A stretch of 64,000 bases of DNA, taken from positions 1-64,000 of the forward strand of contig JBAXPR010000005.1 in the NCBI GenBank assembly GCA_037132135.1, read 5' to 3'. A program made the position numbers and the translations under genes. Origin of the DNA: BOG-933 sp037132135 (GTDB lineage: Bacteria; Pseudomonadota; Alphaproteobacteria; Azospirillales; Azospirillaceae). The notes beneath the pieces were generated by a model. That model was not told where the DNA came from, ran no database searches, and saw nothing but the letters and a program-made list of their open reading frames with translations. This document shows positions 42,488 through 51,307 of the stretch, piece by piece (the first letter of the stretch is position 1; the number at the start of each line of letters is the position of its first letter).

Positions 42488-43497
42488 GCGACCGGAGCCA
42501 TCATCAGCCGCCGGCCTGGCAAGCGCCGGTCGAACTGGAGCCCGACCGGGAGGGCGCCGGCCCCGGCGAGGTGCCCCCCGAGGACGATCAGGATGATGCC
42601 GGAAGCGGCGACGAGCACGGCTTTGACGGCCTCTCGCTGCGCCAGTGGAGTTGGACCCTGCCGACCTTCCTCGGCGGCATCGCGGCCCTGATTCTGGTCA
42701 CCCTGGCGTTCGACGCCTCCGATCTGCTGTCCCGCGCCTTTGCCGCCGGCGACGTCCTCGGCATCGCGGTCGCGGCGCTGGTGGCGCTGGTGGTCCTGAC
42801 CGCGCTCAAGCTCGCGCTCGACGAACTGGTCGCGGTCCGGCGGCTGCGCCGTATCGACCGCTTCCGCATCGAAGCCGAGCGCCTCGTGGCGGGCGGCGGC
42901 CACGGTGCCGCCGGCAGCTTCGCCGAGCGGCTGTCGCGCTTCTACCGCGACCGCACCGATCTCGCGCCCGGCATCGAAGCCCTGCACGCCTCGGTCACCG
43001 ATGCCCACAACGACCGGGAAATCATCACCCTGATCGACCGGCAGGTGCTGGCCCCGATCGACCAGTCGGCCTACAACGCGGTGCTGCGCGCCTCGCGCGA
43101 TACCGCGCTGGCCACCGCCCTCAGCCCGTCGGCCGCCCTCGACGTCGTGATCGTGCTCTGGCGCAACCTCAAGCTGGTGCGCGAGGTCGCATCGGCCTAC
43201 GGCGCCCGCCCCGGCCAGTTCGGCTCCTGGCGGCTGATGCGCCGGATGTTGGCCAATCTTGCCGTCGCCGGTGTCGCCGAAGGGCTCAGCCACGTCGCCG
43301 TCGATGCCCTCGGCGGCTCGATCGCCGCCGCGATCTCGACCAAGCTCGGCCAGGGCATGGTCAACGGCCTGCTCACCGCCCGCATCGGCGTCGCCAGCAT
43401 GGTGCTGTGCCGCCCGATCGCCTTCAGCGCCGACAACCGTCCGACCCTCCGCCGCATCCGCAGCGAATTGCTGAGCGTGCCGAAGCAGATTCTCTGA
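42484..43497 (+). CDS. ycjF: YcjF family (DUF697) membrane protein
   Basis: A 337-residue protein: an acidic cytoplasmic N-terminus, two membrane helices (FLGGIAALILVTLAFDAS and VLGIAVAALVALVVLTAL), a cytoplasmic domain, and the DUF697 region with GQGMVNGLLTARIGVASMVLCRPI. It is translationally coupled to ycjX. The pair probably acts with PspA-type envelope stress, though no pspA is in view. Convergent end nine bases from the next gene. Confidence 0.88.
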   Translation: MSDRSHHQPPAWQAPVELEPDREGAGPGEVPPEDDQDDAGSGDEHGFDGLSLRQWSWTLPTFLGGIAALILVTLAFDASDLLSRAFAAGDVLGIAVAALVALVVLTALKLALDELVAVRRLRRIDRFRIEAERLVAGGGHGAAGSFAERLSRFYRDRTDLAPGIEALHASVTDAHNDREIITLIDRQVLAPIDQSAYNAVLRASRDTALATALSPSAALDVVIVLWRNLKLVREVASAYGARPGQFGSWRLMRRMLANLAVAGVAEGLSHVAVDALGGSIAAAISTKLGQGMVNGLLTARIGVASMVLCRPIAFSADNRPTLRRIRSELLSVPKQIL

Positions 43498-43506
43498 CCG
43501 CGCCGC

Positions 43507-44856
43507 TCAGTCGAGCATCGGCAGGCCGGTCTCGATCCGAACCAGGATCGCCAGCATCGGGCCGCCGATGTCGCGTCGGATCAGACCGCTGGCATTCTCG
43601 GCCGCGGTCAGCGCCTGCTGGAAGCTCGGGCGCCAGCGCTCGTCCCGATAGAGGGCCTTTTCGGCACGGGCGCGCTCGGCGATCAGGGGGGGGCGGCGGG
43701 GGCCGTCCTCGGCCGCGAGCTTGACCAGCTTGGCCATCAGCGCCTCGGCCCCCGGCCGGTCGTCCCGGACCAGCAAACGTTCGATCAGTTCGGCGTAAGC
43801 CTCACCCCGCAGATCCGCGTCCTGAAGCCCCTCGGCATAGCTGAGGGCCAGCGCCATCTCGCTCCGGCGGGCCAAGCGGCCCAGCACCGCCGCCACCGTC
43901 CACGACGCCTCCTCCTGCACCCCGCGCAGCCGGGCCAGCGCCTGGGAGGGGTCGCCGAGATCGGCCGCCGCCACCACCAGCTCCGGCGGCCAGACCACGG
44001 CATTGGTCTCCCGGGCGGCGGCGACCTGACGCTCGAGGGCGGTGGCAAACACCGTCGCCGCCTCGGCGCCGCGGCCGGTATCGTAGAGGGTCCGCGCGAC
44101 CAGCCCGAGTTCGGCCACGCAGGTGCGGCCGGCGGCAAAGGCGCGCGCCTCCTCGGCCAGGGCCGCGGCCTGCGGCTTGTCACCGTGCCAGAGGACGATC
44201 TCGGCGATATCGGTGAGATTGTAGAGCCGGGTCGCACAATCGGGAATCTTGCGCGTGAGGTCCAGCGCCAGCGCCTCCTGCCCGGTCAGCGCCAGTGCCC
44301 GAGAGACATAGAGATCGCGGTCGGTGCTGCCGTTGGCCACGCCGCGGCGGACCGCCGAAAGGAAGGGGGCAATGATCTCCTTGGCCCGGCCCTGGTCCCC
44401 CATAAGGTGGGAGGCCACGGCCAACGACAGCCAGTCCCAGCGCGCGGCAACGATTGGTGTTTCCACCGCCGGCAGCATATTGCCGATCCGGAACAAAAAG
44501 CACTTCGAGGATTGCTGGTCGGTGCACACCATCGAGCGCAACCGGTTACGAAACTCGTAAAAGTCGAAGTCGCCGACGAACTGGTTGGTCACCAGTTGGA
44601 CCGCGAGGTCGGTATCGGAAAAGCGGGTGATGATGTCGGCCAGCAGGCGGTCGGCCTCGCCGAGCAACCGCCCCTCCTCGGCCGCCTCATAGGTGGCGTT
44701 GGCCTTGCGGACCAGTTGCATGGCCTGAATGAACTGACGGTTGGCCTGGGCCGCAGCCTCATCGGCATGGGCGGCCGCGCCGCCGAAGGCCAGCCAGAGC
44801 GCGAGCAGCACCGGCAGCAGCCCGGCGCAGGCGCTATTTCTGAACGACACGGACAT
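43507..44856 (-). CDS. periplasmic helical-repeat protein of unknown function
   Basis: A 449-residue protein with a signal peptide cut near AAAHADEAA. The mature part is almost all helix with TPR-like pairs (SLAVASHLMGDQGRAKEIIAPFL, LGLVARTLYDTGRGAEAATVFATAL, LIERLLVRDDRPGAEALMAKL). A CTDQQSSKC pair may form a disulfide. It overlaps the BON lipoprotein gene upstream by 23 nt, so the two form an operon. No family name can be given. Confidence 0.7.
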   Translation of the reverse strand: MSVSFRNSACAGLLPVLLALWLAFGGAAAHADEAAAQANRQFIQAMQLVRKANATYEAAEEGRLLGEADRLLADIITRFSDTDLAVQLVTNQFVGDFDFYEFRNRLRSMVCTDQQSSKCFLFRIGNMLPAVETPIVAARWDWLSLAVASHLMGDQGRAKEIIAPFLSAVRRGVANGSTDRDLYVSRALALTGQEALALDLTRKIPDCATRLYNLTDIAEIVLWHGDKPQAAALAEEARAFAAGRTCVAELGLVARTLYDTGRGAEAATVFATALERQVAAARETNAVVWPPELVVAAADLGDPSQALARLRGVQEEASWTVAAVLGRLARRSEMALALSYAEGLQDADLRGEAYAELIERLLVRDDRPGAEALMAKLVKLAAEDGPRRPPLIAERARAEKALYRDERWRPSFQQALTAAENASGLIRRDIGGPMLAILVRIETGLPMLD

Positions 44857-45427
44857 GGGAGACTACGCCCTGAACATAAGCGATCGCCTTGGCATGGCCG
44901 ATCACCCGGTCAAGCTCATCCTGACTGTGCGCCACCCCGAGCAGGTAGACGATGTCGTTGACGACGTCGATGTTGTAATTGGTACTGTGGACATCCCGGT
45001 CGAGCAGCAGCGCCGTGCGCAGCTTGGCGGTAATCCACTTGTCGTGGGCGGTGTCGCCCATGGTCGAGCCGGTGTCGACCGCGATCTCGTTGATCACTTC
45101 CTTGACGCCGTCGGCCTGCCAGCACAGCTTCACCGCCTCCATCCGCTGCTCCGGGTTCGCGGCCCGCCCGGTCAGCAGCACCCGGCCCTGATCGATCGAG
45201 AGATTGATCCGGCTGAACATATCGAGGTCGCGCTTGAGCCACAAATCATTGATCAGGGCTTGAATCTTGAGGTCGGAAGCAGCGCCGCCGATGCCGCGGT
45301 CCTCGGTCGCCTTGACCGCCACCGTTCCGGCCAAGCTGACCACCGGCGCGACGCACCCGCCGCTCGAGAGGACGATCGAGAGCGCGACCACGCCCACCAT
45401 CATCGTCCGGATCGTTCCTGCCGACAC
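44834..45427 (-). CDS. BON-domain lipoprotein
   Basis: A 197-residue outer-membrane or periplasmic lipoprotein of the OsmY/YraP type. I place the start at the GTG at 45427, six bases after GGGAGG; this gives a normal signal with lipobox SSGGC. Two BON domains follow (INDLWLKRDLDMFSRINLSIDQGRVLLTG in part, and DKWITAKLRTALL... NIDVVNDIVYLLG). BON domains bind phospholipid and help envelope stability. It leads a two-gene operon with the helical-repeat protein. Confidence 0.85.
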   Translation of the reverse strand: MSAGTIRTMMVGVVALSIVLSSGGCVAPVVSLAGTVAVKATEDRGIGGAASDLKIQALINDLWLKRDLDMFSRINLSIDQGRVLLTGRAANPEQRMEAVKLCWQADGVKEVINEIAVDTGSTMGDTAHDKWITAKLRTALLLDRDVHSTNYNIDVVNDIVYLLGVAHSQDELDRVIGHAKAIAYVQGVVSHVRVVQK

Positions 45428-45591
45428 GCGCACCCTCCCAACAAGCCAGTGACCCCCAGGGGCCAAAAGGTGCTCAGGAGTCCGTCGGCGGCCCCCCTGT
45501 TTGCAACGGTTTTTCCCGGGCGTCGATCAATAACCTGGACTGTGATGCCGGAATGTGCCACTTCCTCGCCACCGGTTCAGGAACCCCAGCC

Positions 45592-46764
45592 ATGCCCGTT
45601 CTCAACCGCATCGCCGCGTACCATGACGAAATGGTCGCCTGGCGCCGCCACCTTCATGCCCATCCGGAAACCGCGTTTGAGGAAGTCGCGACCGCCGACT
45701 TCGTCGCCGGGCGTCTGGCCGGTTTCGGCATCGAGGTCCATCGGGGATTGGCGGGAACCGGTGTGGTTGGCGTCCTTAGCGCCGGCACCGGCGCCGGCAC
45801 CGTCGGTCTGCGCGCCGACATGGACGCGCTGCCGATGGATGAGCAGAACCGCTTCGAGCACGCCTCGCGCCACCCCGGCAAGATGCACGGCTGCGGCCAC
45901 GACGGCCACACCGCGATGCTGCTCGGCGCCGCGCGCTATTTGGCCGAGACGCGCAATTTCGACGGCACCGTCCACCTGATCTTCCAGCCCGCCGAGGAGG
46001 GCGCGGCCGGCGGCAAGGTGATGATCGAGGACGGCCTCTTTGAGCGTTTTCCCTGCGACTCCGTGTTCGGCCTCCACAACTGGCCCCAGCTGCCCGTGGG
46101 CAGCTTCGGGGTGCGCGCCGGACCGATCATGGCCGCGGCCGACCATTTCGATATCACGGTCACCGGCAAGGGCGCCCACGGCGCCATGCCCCACCACGGC
46201 ATCGACCCGGTGCTGGTCGCGGCCCACATCGTCACCGCGGCCCAGGCCCTGGTCAGCCGCGACACCGACCCCGTCGATACCGCGGTGGTCAGCTTCACGG
46301 TGATTCGCGGCGGTTCGGCCTTTAACGTCATCCCCGACGAGGTCGTGATGTCAGGCACCGTGCGCAGCTTCAAGCCCGCAACCCGGGACGCCCTCGAAGC
46401 CGGCCTCGCCCGGGTCGCCGAAAATGTTGCCGCCGCCTTTGGCGCCAGCGCCGCGGTCAATTACGAACGCTCCTACCCGGCGACGGTCAACAGCGCCGCC
46501 GAGGCCGACTTCGCGGCGCTGGTGGCGGCCCGGGTGGTCGGACCCGAGCGGGTGCTCCGCACCGTCGCGCCGTCGATGGGCGCCGAGGATTTCGCCTTCA
46601 TGCTCCAGCGCCGGCCCGGCTGCTATGTCTGGCTCGGCCAGGGCGGCGGCCCCGATTCCTGCATGATCCACAACCCCCGCTACGACTTCAACGACGAGAT
46701 ACTGACCATCGGCGCCAGCTACTGGGCCCTGCTGGCCGAAGCGGCCCTGCCGCGGCGCCTCTAG
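45592..46764 (+). CDS. M20-family amidohydrolase (hippurate/N-acyl-amino acid hydrolase type)
   Basis: A 390-residue metallopeptidase-fold enzyme that removes acyl groups from N-acyl amino acids. Metal ligands: LRADMDALPM, MHGCGHDGHTAMLLG, FQPAEEG and the late MIHNPRYDFND. The dimerisation domain contains KGAHGAMPHHGIDPV. The ATG at 45592 is chosen because the N-terminus then aligns with the family start (LNRIAAYHDEMVAWRRHLHAHPE, given partly). Natural substrate unknown. Confidence 0.9.
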   Translation: MPVLNRIAAYHDEMVAWRRHLHAHPETAFEEVATADFVAGRLAGFGIEVHRGLAGTGVVGVLSAGTGAGTVGLRADMDALPMDEQNRFEHASRHPGKMHGCGHDGHTAMLLGAARYLAETRNFDGTVHLIFQPAEEGAAGGKVMIEDGLFERFPCDSVFGLHNWPQLPVGSFGVRAGPIMAAADHFDITVTGKGAHGAMPHHGIDPVLVAAHIVTAAQALVSRDTDPVDTAVVSFTVIRGGSAFNVIPDEVVMSGTVRSFKPATRDALEAGLARVAENVAAAFGASAAVNYERSYPATVNSAAEADFAALVAARVVGPERVLRTVAPSMGAEDFAFMLQRRPGCYVWLGQGGGPDSCMIHNPRYDFNDEILTIGASYWALLAEAALPRRL

Positions 46765-46962
46765 CGGCGATCATAGATCATCGCCAGCCGAATCAAGAAC
46801 TGTTGCAGGCGCCATTTCGTGTGGCGTGTTGGCATTTGCGCCATAATGCCGGACTTAGGAGCCGGCACAGTCCCGCCCATCCCATTCAGCGCCTGAACGA
46901 GATGGGCAGGGCCGTGCCAAATCAGGCCCCCCTGGAGGGCCTGGCCGCCCGTTTGTGCCGGT

Positions 46963-47589
46963 TCACCGGGTAACGGGCGGCGGCTCGATCCAGTCTGTGG
47001 ACATCGCCGGATCAGCCTCTGGTTGCCTGTCCGCAGAGGTCTTGGCTGTCTCTTCGCCCGACGACTTCCTGTCCCTGGTTGTGTGCCTTGACGGGTGGTG
47101 CCGGTTCGGGTGCTTGCTCCGCTCCAAGGCTGCCAGGCGCACCGGGATTTCACGCAACAGATTGATCCCGTAGCAGGTATCTGTGCCGGACTCGGCGCAC
47201 CTCAAAGTCCCCGGTGGGTGAGTGGCGGCAATGGACCCGGCAATCCGGTAGTAATGATTGGCGGCGTCGTAATGCCTGAGCCCCTGGGCTGCGGCACCCA
47301 GCCAAAACCAGGCAATGTCCTCGGAAACTCCAACCTTCAAAACATCTTCGGCGAGCGGCTGCCAATTCTTCTGTGAATATAGCTGAGCCGCGTGGCCACG
47401 CACCAGAGCCCAGGACACAATACAGTTAACCCCGCAATTCAATATCGCTTTGCCGTTCTTGAACGAGTCCATGACGGCGACGCGCTCTGCCTCGGTCCTG
47501 AACTCATACTGATTGGCACAACCCGCAAGTGCCAGCAGACCGATACCCAGACCCGCAATCCGAGGTGCTAAACGTCGCAAACTGCTCAT
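46963..47589 (-). CDS. lipoprotein downstream of the caspase-like gene
   Basis: A 208-residue lipoprotein: signal peptide with lipobox LALAGC. The mature part has CGVNCIVSWALVRGHAAQLY, then a TPR/Sel1-like helical pair (DIAWFWLGAAAQGLRHYDAANHYYRIAG) and CYGINLLREIPVRLAALE. The last 45 residues are polar and basic. The ATG overlaps the stop of the caspase-like gene by 4 nt, so expression was coupled to it. Its composition is less GC-rich than the surrounding genome. No family name. Confidence 0.75.
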   Translation of the reverse strand: MSSLRRLAPRIAGLGIGLLALAGCANQYEFRTEAERVAVMDSFKNGKAILNCGVNCIVSWALVRGHAAQLYSQKNWQPLAEDVLKVGVSEDIAWFWLGAAAQGLRHYDAANHYYRIAGSIAATHPPGTLRCAESGTDTCYGINLLREIPVRLAALERSKHPNRHHPSRHTTRDRKSSGEETAKTSADRQPEADPAMSTDWIEPPPVTR

Positions 47590-49205
47590 TTCCACATTCC
47601 TTTTCCTAGAGCACGGGCTTTGCTTTCGACATCCAGGTACTCTTTTGGTCCATCCCGATCGACCCTTGCCGCTCCGTTCAGCAGTATGGTCTGGGCAAGG
47701 TCCTGGTCCTGGTTGTTCAGGCAGACATAGGTACTCATGGTTTTTGGCCGGCATCGAACTTCAAGCTTTTTCGCCTTGACATAATTGACGAACCCGGTCG
47801 CCCATGGCCCCGGTTCGGCTCGAACTCCGTAGAGGGCGACCTGAACCCGGCCGACCACCAGTTTTGAAGCGTCAATTACCTGCTCGACCGGACCGCTGAC
47901 GAAGTGCTGCATTTGCCATTCGGGCCAGGGCACGACGCTTGTGCGCTCGACATAGCTCTCCCGGTTGCCCTGAAAGTCGACCTGCAACCAAGCTCGCCCG
48001 TCTTCCCCGGTGACAGCTCCCAATACCGGCAACTCCATGCTCTTAACCTTGCGAATCGGATCTGATCGCTGATCTGGCATACGAAAGAGCGGCACTTCAG
48101 CGTCGCCGACCACGACACGATCAAAATTTGGCTTGGTCAGAGCCGGGCGCGGGATCGAACGGTTGGAGTCAGGTGGCGAGCCAACCGGCAACCGGTCGGT
48201 CAGCGCAGATGACGGCTCAATCATAACGATTTGCGGCCCCTTCGCTCGCACACGGGCCAAGGCGGCAAAATGGCCGTTCGGATAAGTGTCGAGGTAGGCC
48301 TGATAGTCCGCGGCATTCGTACTGCCCCTGACGGCGTTCCAGAACTCGAACTCTGCGGCGCCAAGCCCATCCCCAGGCGCTGCTGCGGCAATGGCGGGCG
48401 CTGACGAGACTGCCTCCGCATGAAGAGGTGCGGGCGGCGGCGCCTTGAGATAAAATTCACCAAGCAGGGAGCCATATTCCCACGGCACCTGCTCGCGGTT
48501 TGTCGACTTCAGCACATCCTCCCGAACGCGTCGCAACATCATCGCGACTTCCAGGCCGGGGGTCTCGATATGCTTGAGCAGGGCCGTCGCGTACGGGCTG
48601 TTTCGCCCCTGACCATCCTCGGCAGTCGTCCCTTCCTTGGTCGCGTAGGAAATCAGGGTGCCTGCGGTCGCATCGATTCGCGTCAGGCCACGCCCGACCA
48701 TCGACCGTTTCCCACCGAGCGTGCCGGCCAGCGTATTGGCCAATGGATTGTCCCGGCATGCGTCCAGAAAGACAAGATTGGTCCGCGGAGCCGACTCCAA
48801 CTGCTGCAACACAACTCCGACGTCAACCGCCTCGAAGGTGATATCCCGTTCTCTGGAGAGCTTTGCGCCAACAGGGACCAGATAGTTTTGACCGCCAACT
48901 TGAAGTCAATGGCCGGCATAGTAGAACAGACCGATGGAAGCGCCCTCCAGGGCATTGCCAAAGCTTCTGATCGCCCGATCCATTCCTGCCTTATCCAGGT
49001 CGGTCCAGACCGCTGTCTCAAACCCCAGGCGCTTAAGCGCCTCTGATATTGCCATGGCATCATTGCGGGGATTGGGCAGCACCACCGTGTTTTGGTACGC
49101 CGAGTTGCCAATGACCAGCGCCACTCGCTTCTCCGCTAAGGCGGGCCGCGAGCTTGAGCTGATTACGATCAGCGCCAAACCGACAAAAAAGAAAAAGCGC
49201 GTCAT
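47586..49205 (-). pseudogene. secreted caspase-like (C14) protein, interrupted by an in-frame TGA
   Basis: The frame runs 540 codons from ATG 49205 with one internal stop, TGA at 48908-48906 (codon 100). The signal peptide ends near RPALAEK. The p20-like fold keeps VALVIGNSAYQN, the catalytic His99 in YYAGH and, beyond the stop, LQVGGQNYLVPV and the catalytic Cys150 in FLDACRDNP. The stop replaces the Gly that always follows the His (GGA to TGA by one change). Beyond the caspase lie a YLDTYPNGHFAALARVRA repeat, an SH3-like stretch (about 360-425) and a region resembling staphylococcal nuclease (about 435-539). The rest of the frame shows no decay, so the lesion is recent or an error. Confidence 0.85.
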
Positions 49206-49586
49206 GACAATCCTGTATGCCACGGTGTTCCCTTGCGAACCATGCTTTTTCGTCCAGCAGCGCCGCGACCCCCAACCCTATTCTCGAAACACACACTTGG
49301 GTATGGTAAGCGAAGGCGATCTGATTATCATTGAGCGTATATTGCTTGTCAACAGTTGCTACTATCATCCATTATGATTCGTATCGGCTGTCTAGGTACC
49401 GGTATGATAAAACTAAAGATAGCTATACCACATATTTTTCCGGCATTGATTCAACTATTATGGTCGCACTGCTATCTGGAGTAGATGCATGAACTCTCAT
49501 TTGATACTTATGAAGCAACCGCTCACGGTACGGGAATTCACATCACCATGCTGGTGTCAGAAACGGAAACCTCGGGGGACTCGCCC
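49206..49586. other. AT-rich divergent intergenic region
   Basis: 381 bp between the caspase-like gene and the Sel1 protein gene, much less GC-rich than average. It holds the caspase promoter at 49324-49352. For the plus-strand gene, a possible ATG at 49485 lacks a signal peptide and ribosome site; I use 49587. No other gene seen. Confidence 0.6.
49324..49352 (-). promoter_or_regulatory. near-consensus sigma-70 promoter for the caspase-like gene
   Basis: On the minus strand TTGACA (49352-49347), a 17-bp spacer and GATAAT (49329-49324). It lies about 120 bp upstream of the start codon. Such a close match to the consensus is rare in this window. Confidence 0.7.
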
Positions 49587-51272
49587 ATGACTAGAATGAT
49601 CATTCTTCTGGTTCCACTCTTGATCATAGCGACAGCTTTTCCGTGTATTCCACAAGATAGCGGCGCAAAACAAAGAATTGATCCTATCTTGGTCTCCACC
49701 TGCCCAAAAATCAGTGAATTCCCCGATGATCTGTCGACCGCTTTAAAAATATCATCGGATGTATTGTCGCCGTGTAAAAAAAATGCAGAAAGTGGTGATA
49801 TTAACGCCCAATCGATGATTGGACGGCTTTACCACAATGGCTGGGGTGTCGAGAAAGACTATCAGGCTGCATTTGCATGGTCATTGAAAGCGGCAGAGCA
49901 GGGAGATATTTATGCTCAGGAGCGCCTTGGCTTCATGTATTATAGCGCCCACGGAGTTGCAAAAAATTATGAGGAATCCGCAAGGTGGTTCCATATGGCC
50001 GCCGAAAAAGGGGATGCACTTTCACAGTTCTATCTGGGAGTTATCGCTAACCATAAGTGTCATCTGACTTGCGAGAGCTGTCTGATCGATTGGTCGCAGT
50101 GTGGCAACATGCTCGACTGGTTTCAAAAGGCCGCAGACCAGGGGTATGGGCCGGCGCAGAGCGCCCTTGCAAATAACTTGAGGTATAGCAAGGGGAATTA
50201 TTCAGAGGCCGCCAAGTGGTTTCGCAAGGCCGCCACACAACAGGACGCCTATGCTGAGTTTCAGCTCGGATTGATGTATCAAGATGGTAAGGGGGTAGCA
50301 AAAGACAGTGTCGAAGCACGAAACTGGTTCAGACTTGCTCTTGAGCACTCCCGCGTTCGTGCTGAGCGCGGCGAGGGAGTCCCCCAGTTCGTCGTCGGAT
50401 TGATTTACAAGAATGGCTATGGGGTGCCCAGAAACTACGTCACCGCATACCTGTGGCTGACCCTCGCCGCGTCGCAAGGAATCGGGAACGCCCAGGCGAA
50501 CATCCGGGATCTGGAACGTCGAATGCCCGCCAACCTGATCACGGAGGCGCAGCGGCTGGCAAAAGGCTGGCAGCCCGGGGAGGGCCGTTCGGCGGAGGCC
50601 GGCCATGACCCCATAGGGGCGCGCCCTCATGTCGGCGCAGGGCTGATCATTTCGAACAGTGGCTTGGTCTTGACCGTGGCCGATATTGTAACGGAATGCG
50701 CTGTCATCTTCCTCCGAATCCAGGGCCATGATCATCCCGCCACGGTCGTCGCCACCGACATCCGCAATAATCTGGCATTGCTCAAGATCGATTTCCCATC
50801 CGAAACGCTCCCGGCGCTGCGCCTTGCAACAAAGGTCGGTGACCGCTCTTTCGTTTATACCCCCTCTGTTGCCGCCCCGGTGCCATCTGGTGATGCCGTC
50901 ATTGCTGGAATCATCAGCGGACTTTCCGGGCTCGGCAATGACAGCCGCTTATTGCGTTTGTCGCATCCGTTTCAGACCGGGATGGCCGGGTCACCCGTCT
51001 TTGATCAGCTGGGGAACGTCATCGCTGTTGTTGCTGGACCAACAAAAAGTTCCGCAAAAGCATCCGCCAATGCGCCGGATGATCCGGGGGACACCTCGGC
51101 GGTCAAGTCCTCGGTCATTGGAAACTTTCTTGACGCCGCCGGAATTTCTTATCATCCAGCCCCCCCCGAATCCCCCGTGCCCCTGTCGGGTCTTCGTGAC
51201 AAGGCAAAGGCTCTCACCGTTCATGTCGGGTGCCAGGAACGCGGACCGGCCCCGGAAAAACCTCCGGGCTGA
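49587..51272 (+). CDS. exported Sel1-repeat protein with degenerate trypsin-like domain
   Basis: A 561-residue protein; the ATG at 49587 gives the signal MTRMIILLVPLLIIATAF and has GGGGGAC upstream. Residues about 65-330 hold Sel1-like repeats (AQSMIGRLYHNGWGVEKDYQAA, AEFQLGLMYQDGKGVAKDSVEA, in part) with a Cys-rich insert CHLTCESC. Residues about 370-525 are trypsin/DegP-like, but each triad position is changed: TVADIV where TNAHVV is usual, NNLALLK for NDLALLK, and GMAGSP for GNSGGP. It is thus a likely pseudo-protease that binds rather than cuts. The 5' half is AT-rich. It is divergent from the caspase-like gene. Confidence 0.82.
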   Translation: MTRMIILLVPLLIIATAFPCIPQDSGAKQRIDPILVSTCPKISEFPDDLSTALKISSDVLSPCKKNAESGDINAQSMIGRLYHNGWGVEKDYQAAFAWSLKAAEQGDIYAQERLGFMYYSAHGVAKNYEESARWFHMAAEKGDALSQFYLGVIANHKCHLTCESCLIDWSQCGNMLDWFQKAADQGYGPAQSALANNLRYSKGNYSEAAKWFRKAATQQDAYAEFQLGLMYQDGKGVAKDSVEARNWFRLALEHSRVRAERGEGVPQFVVGLIYKNGYGVPRNYVTAYLWLTLAASQGIGNAQANIRDLERRMPANLITEAQRLAKGWQPGEGRSAEAGHDPIGARPHVGAGLIISNSGLVLTVADIVTECAVIFLRIQGHDHPATVVATDIRNNLALLKIDFPSETLPALRLATKVGDRSFVYTPSVAAPVPSGDAVIAGIISGLSGLGNDSRLLRLSHPFQTGMAGSPVFDQLGNVIAVVAGPTKSSAKASANAPDDPGDTSAVKSSVIGNFLDAAGISYHPAPPESPVPLSGLRDKAKALTVHVGCQERGPAPEKPPG

Positions 51273-51307
51273 GACTGCCGTCCCGGCCGGTTGTTTCACC
51301 GGGTCAA

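Noticed and set aside
48906..48908. UGA as selenocysteine in the caspase-like gene
   Set aside because: The replaced residue is a structural Gly, not the catalytic Cys, which is present downstream. No SECIS-like hairpin was evident.
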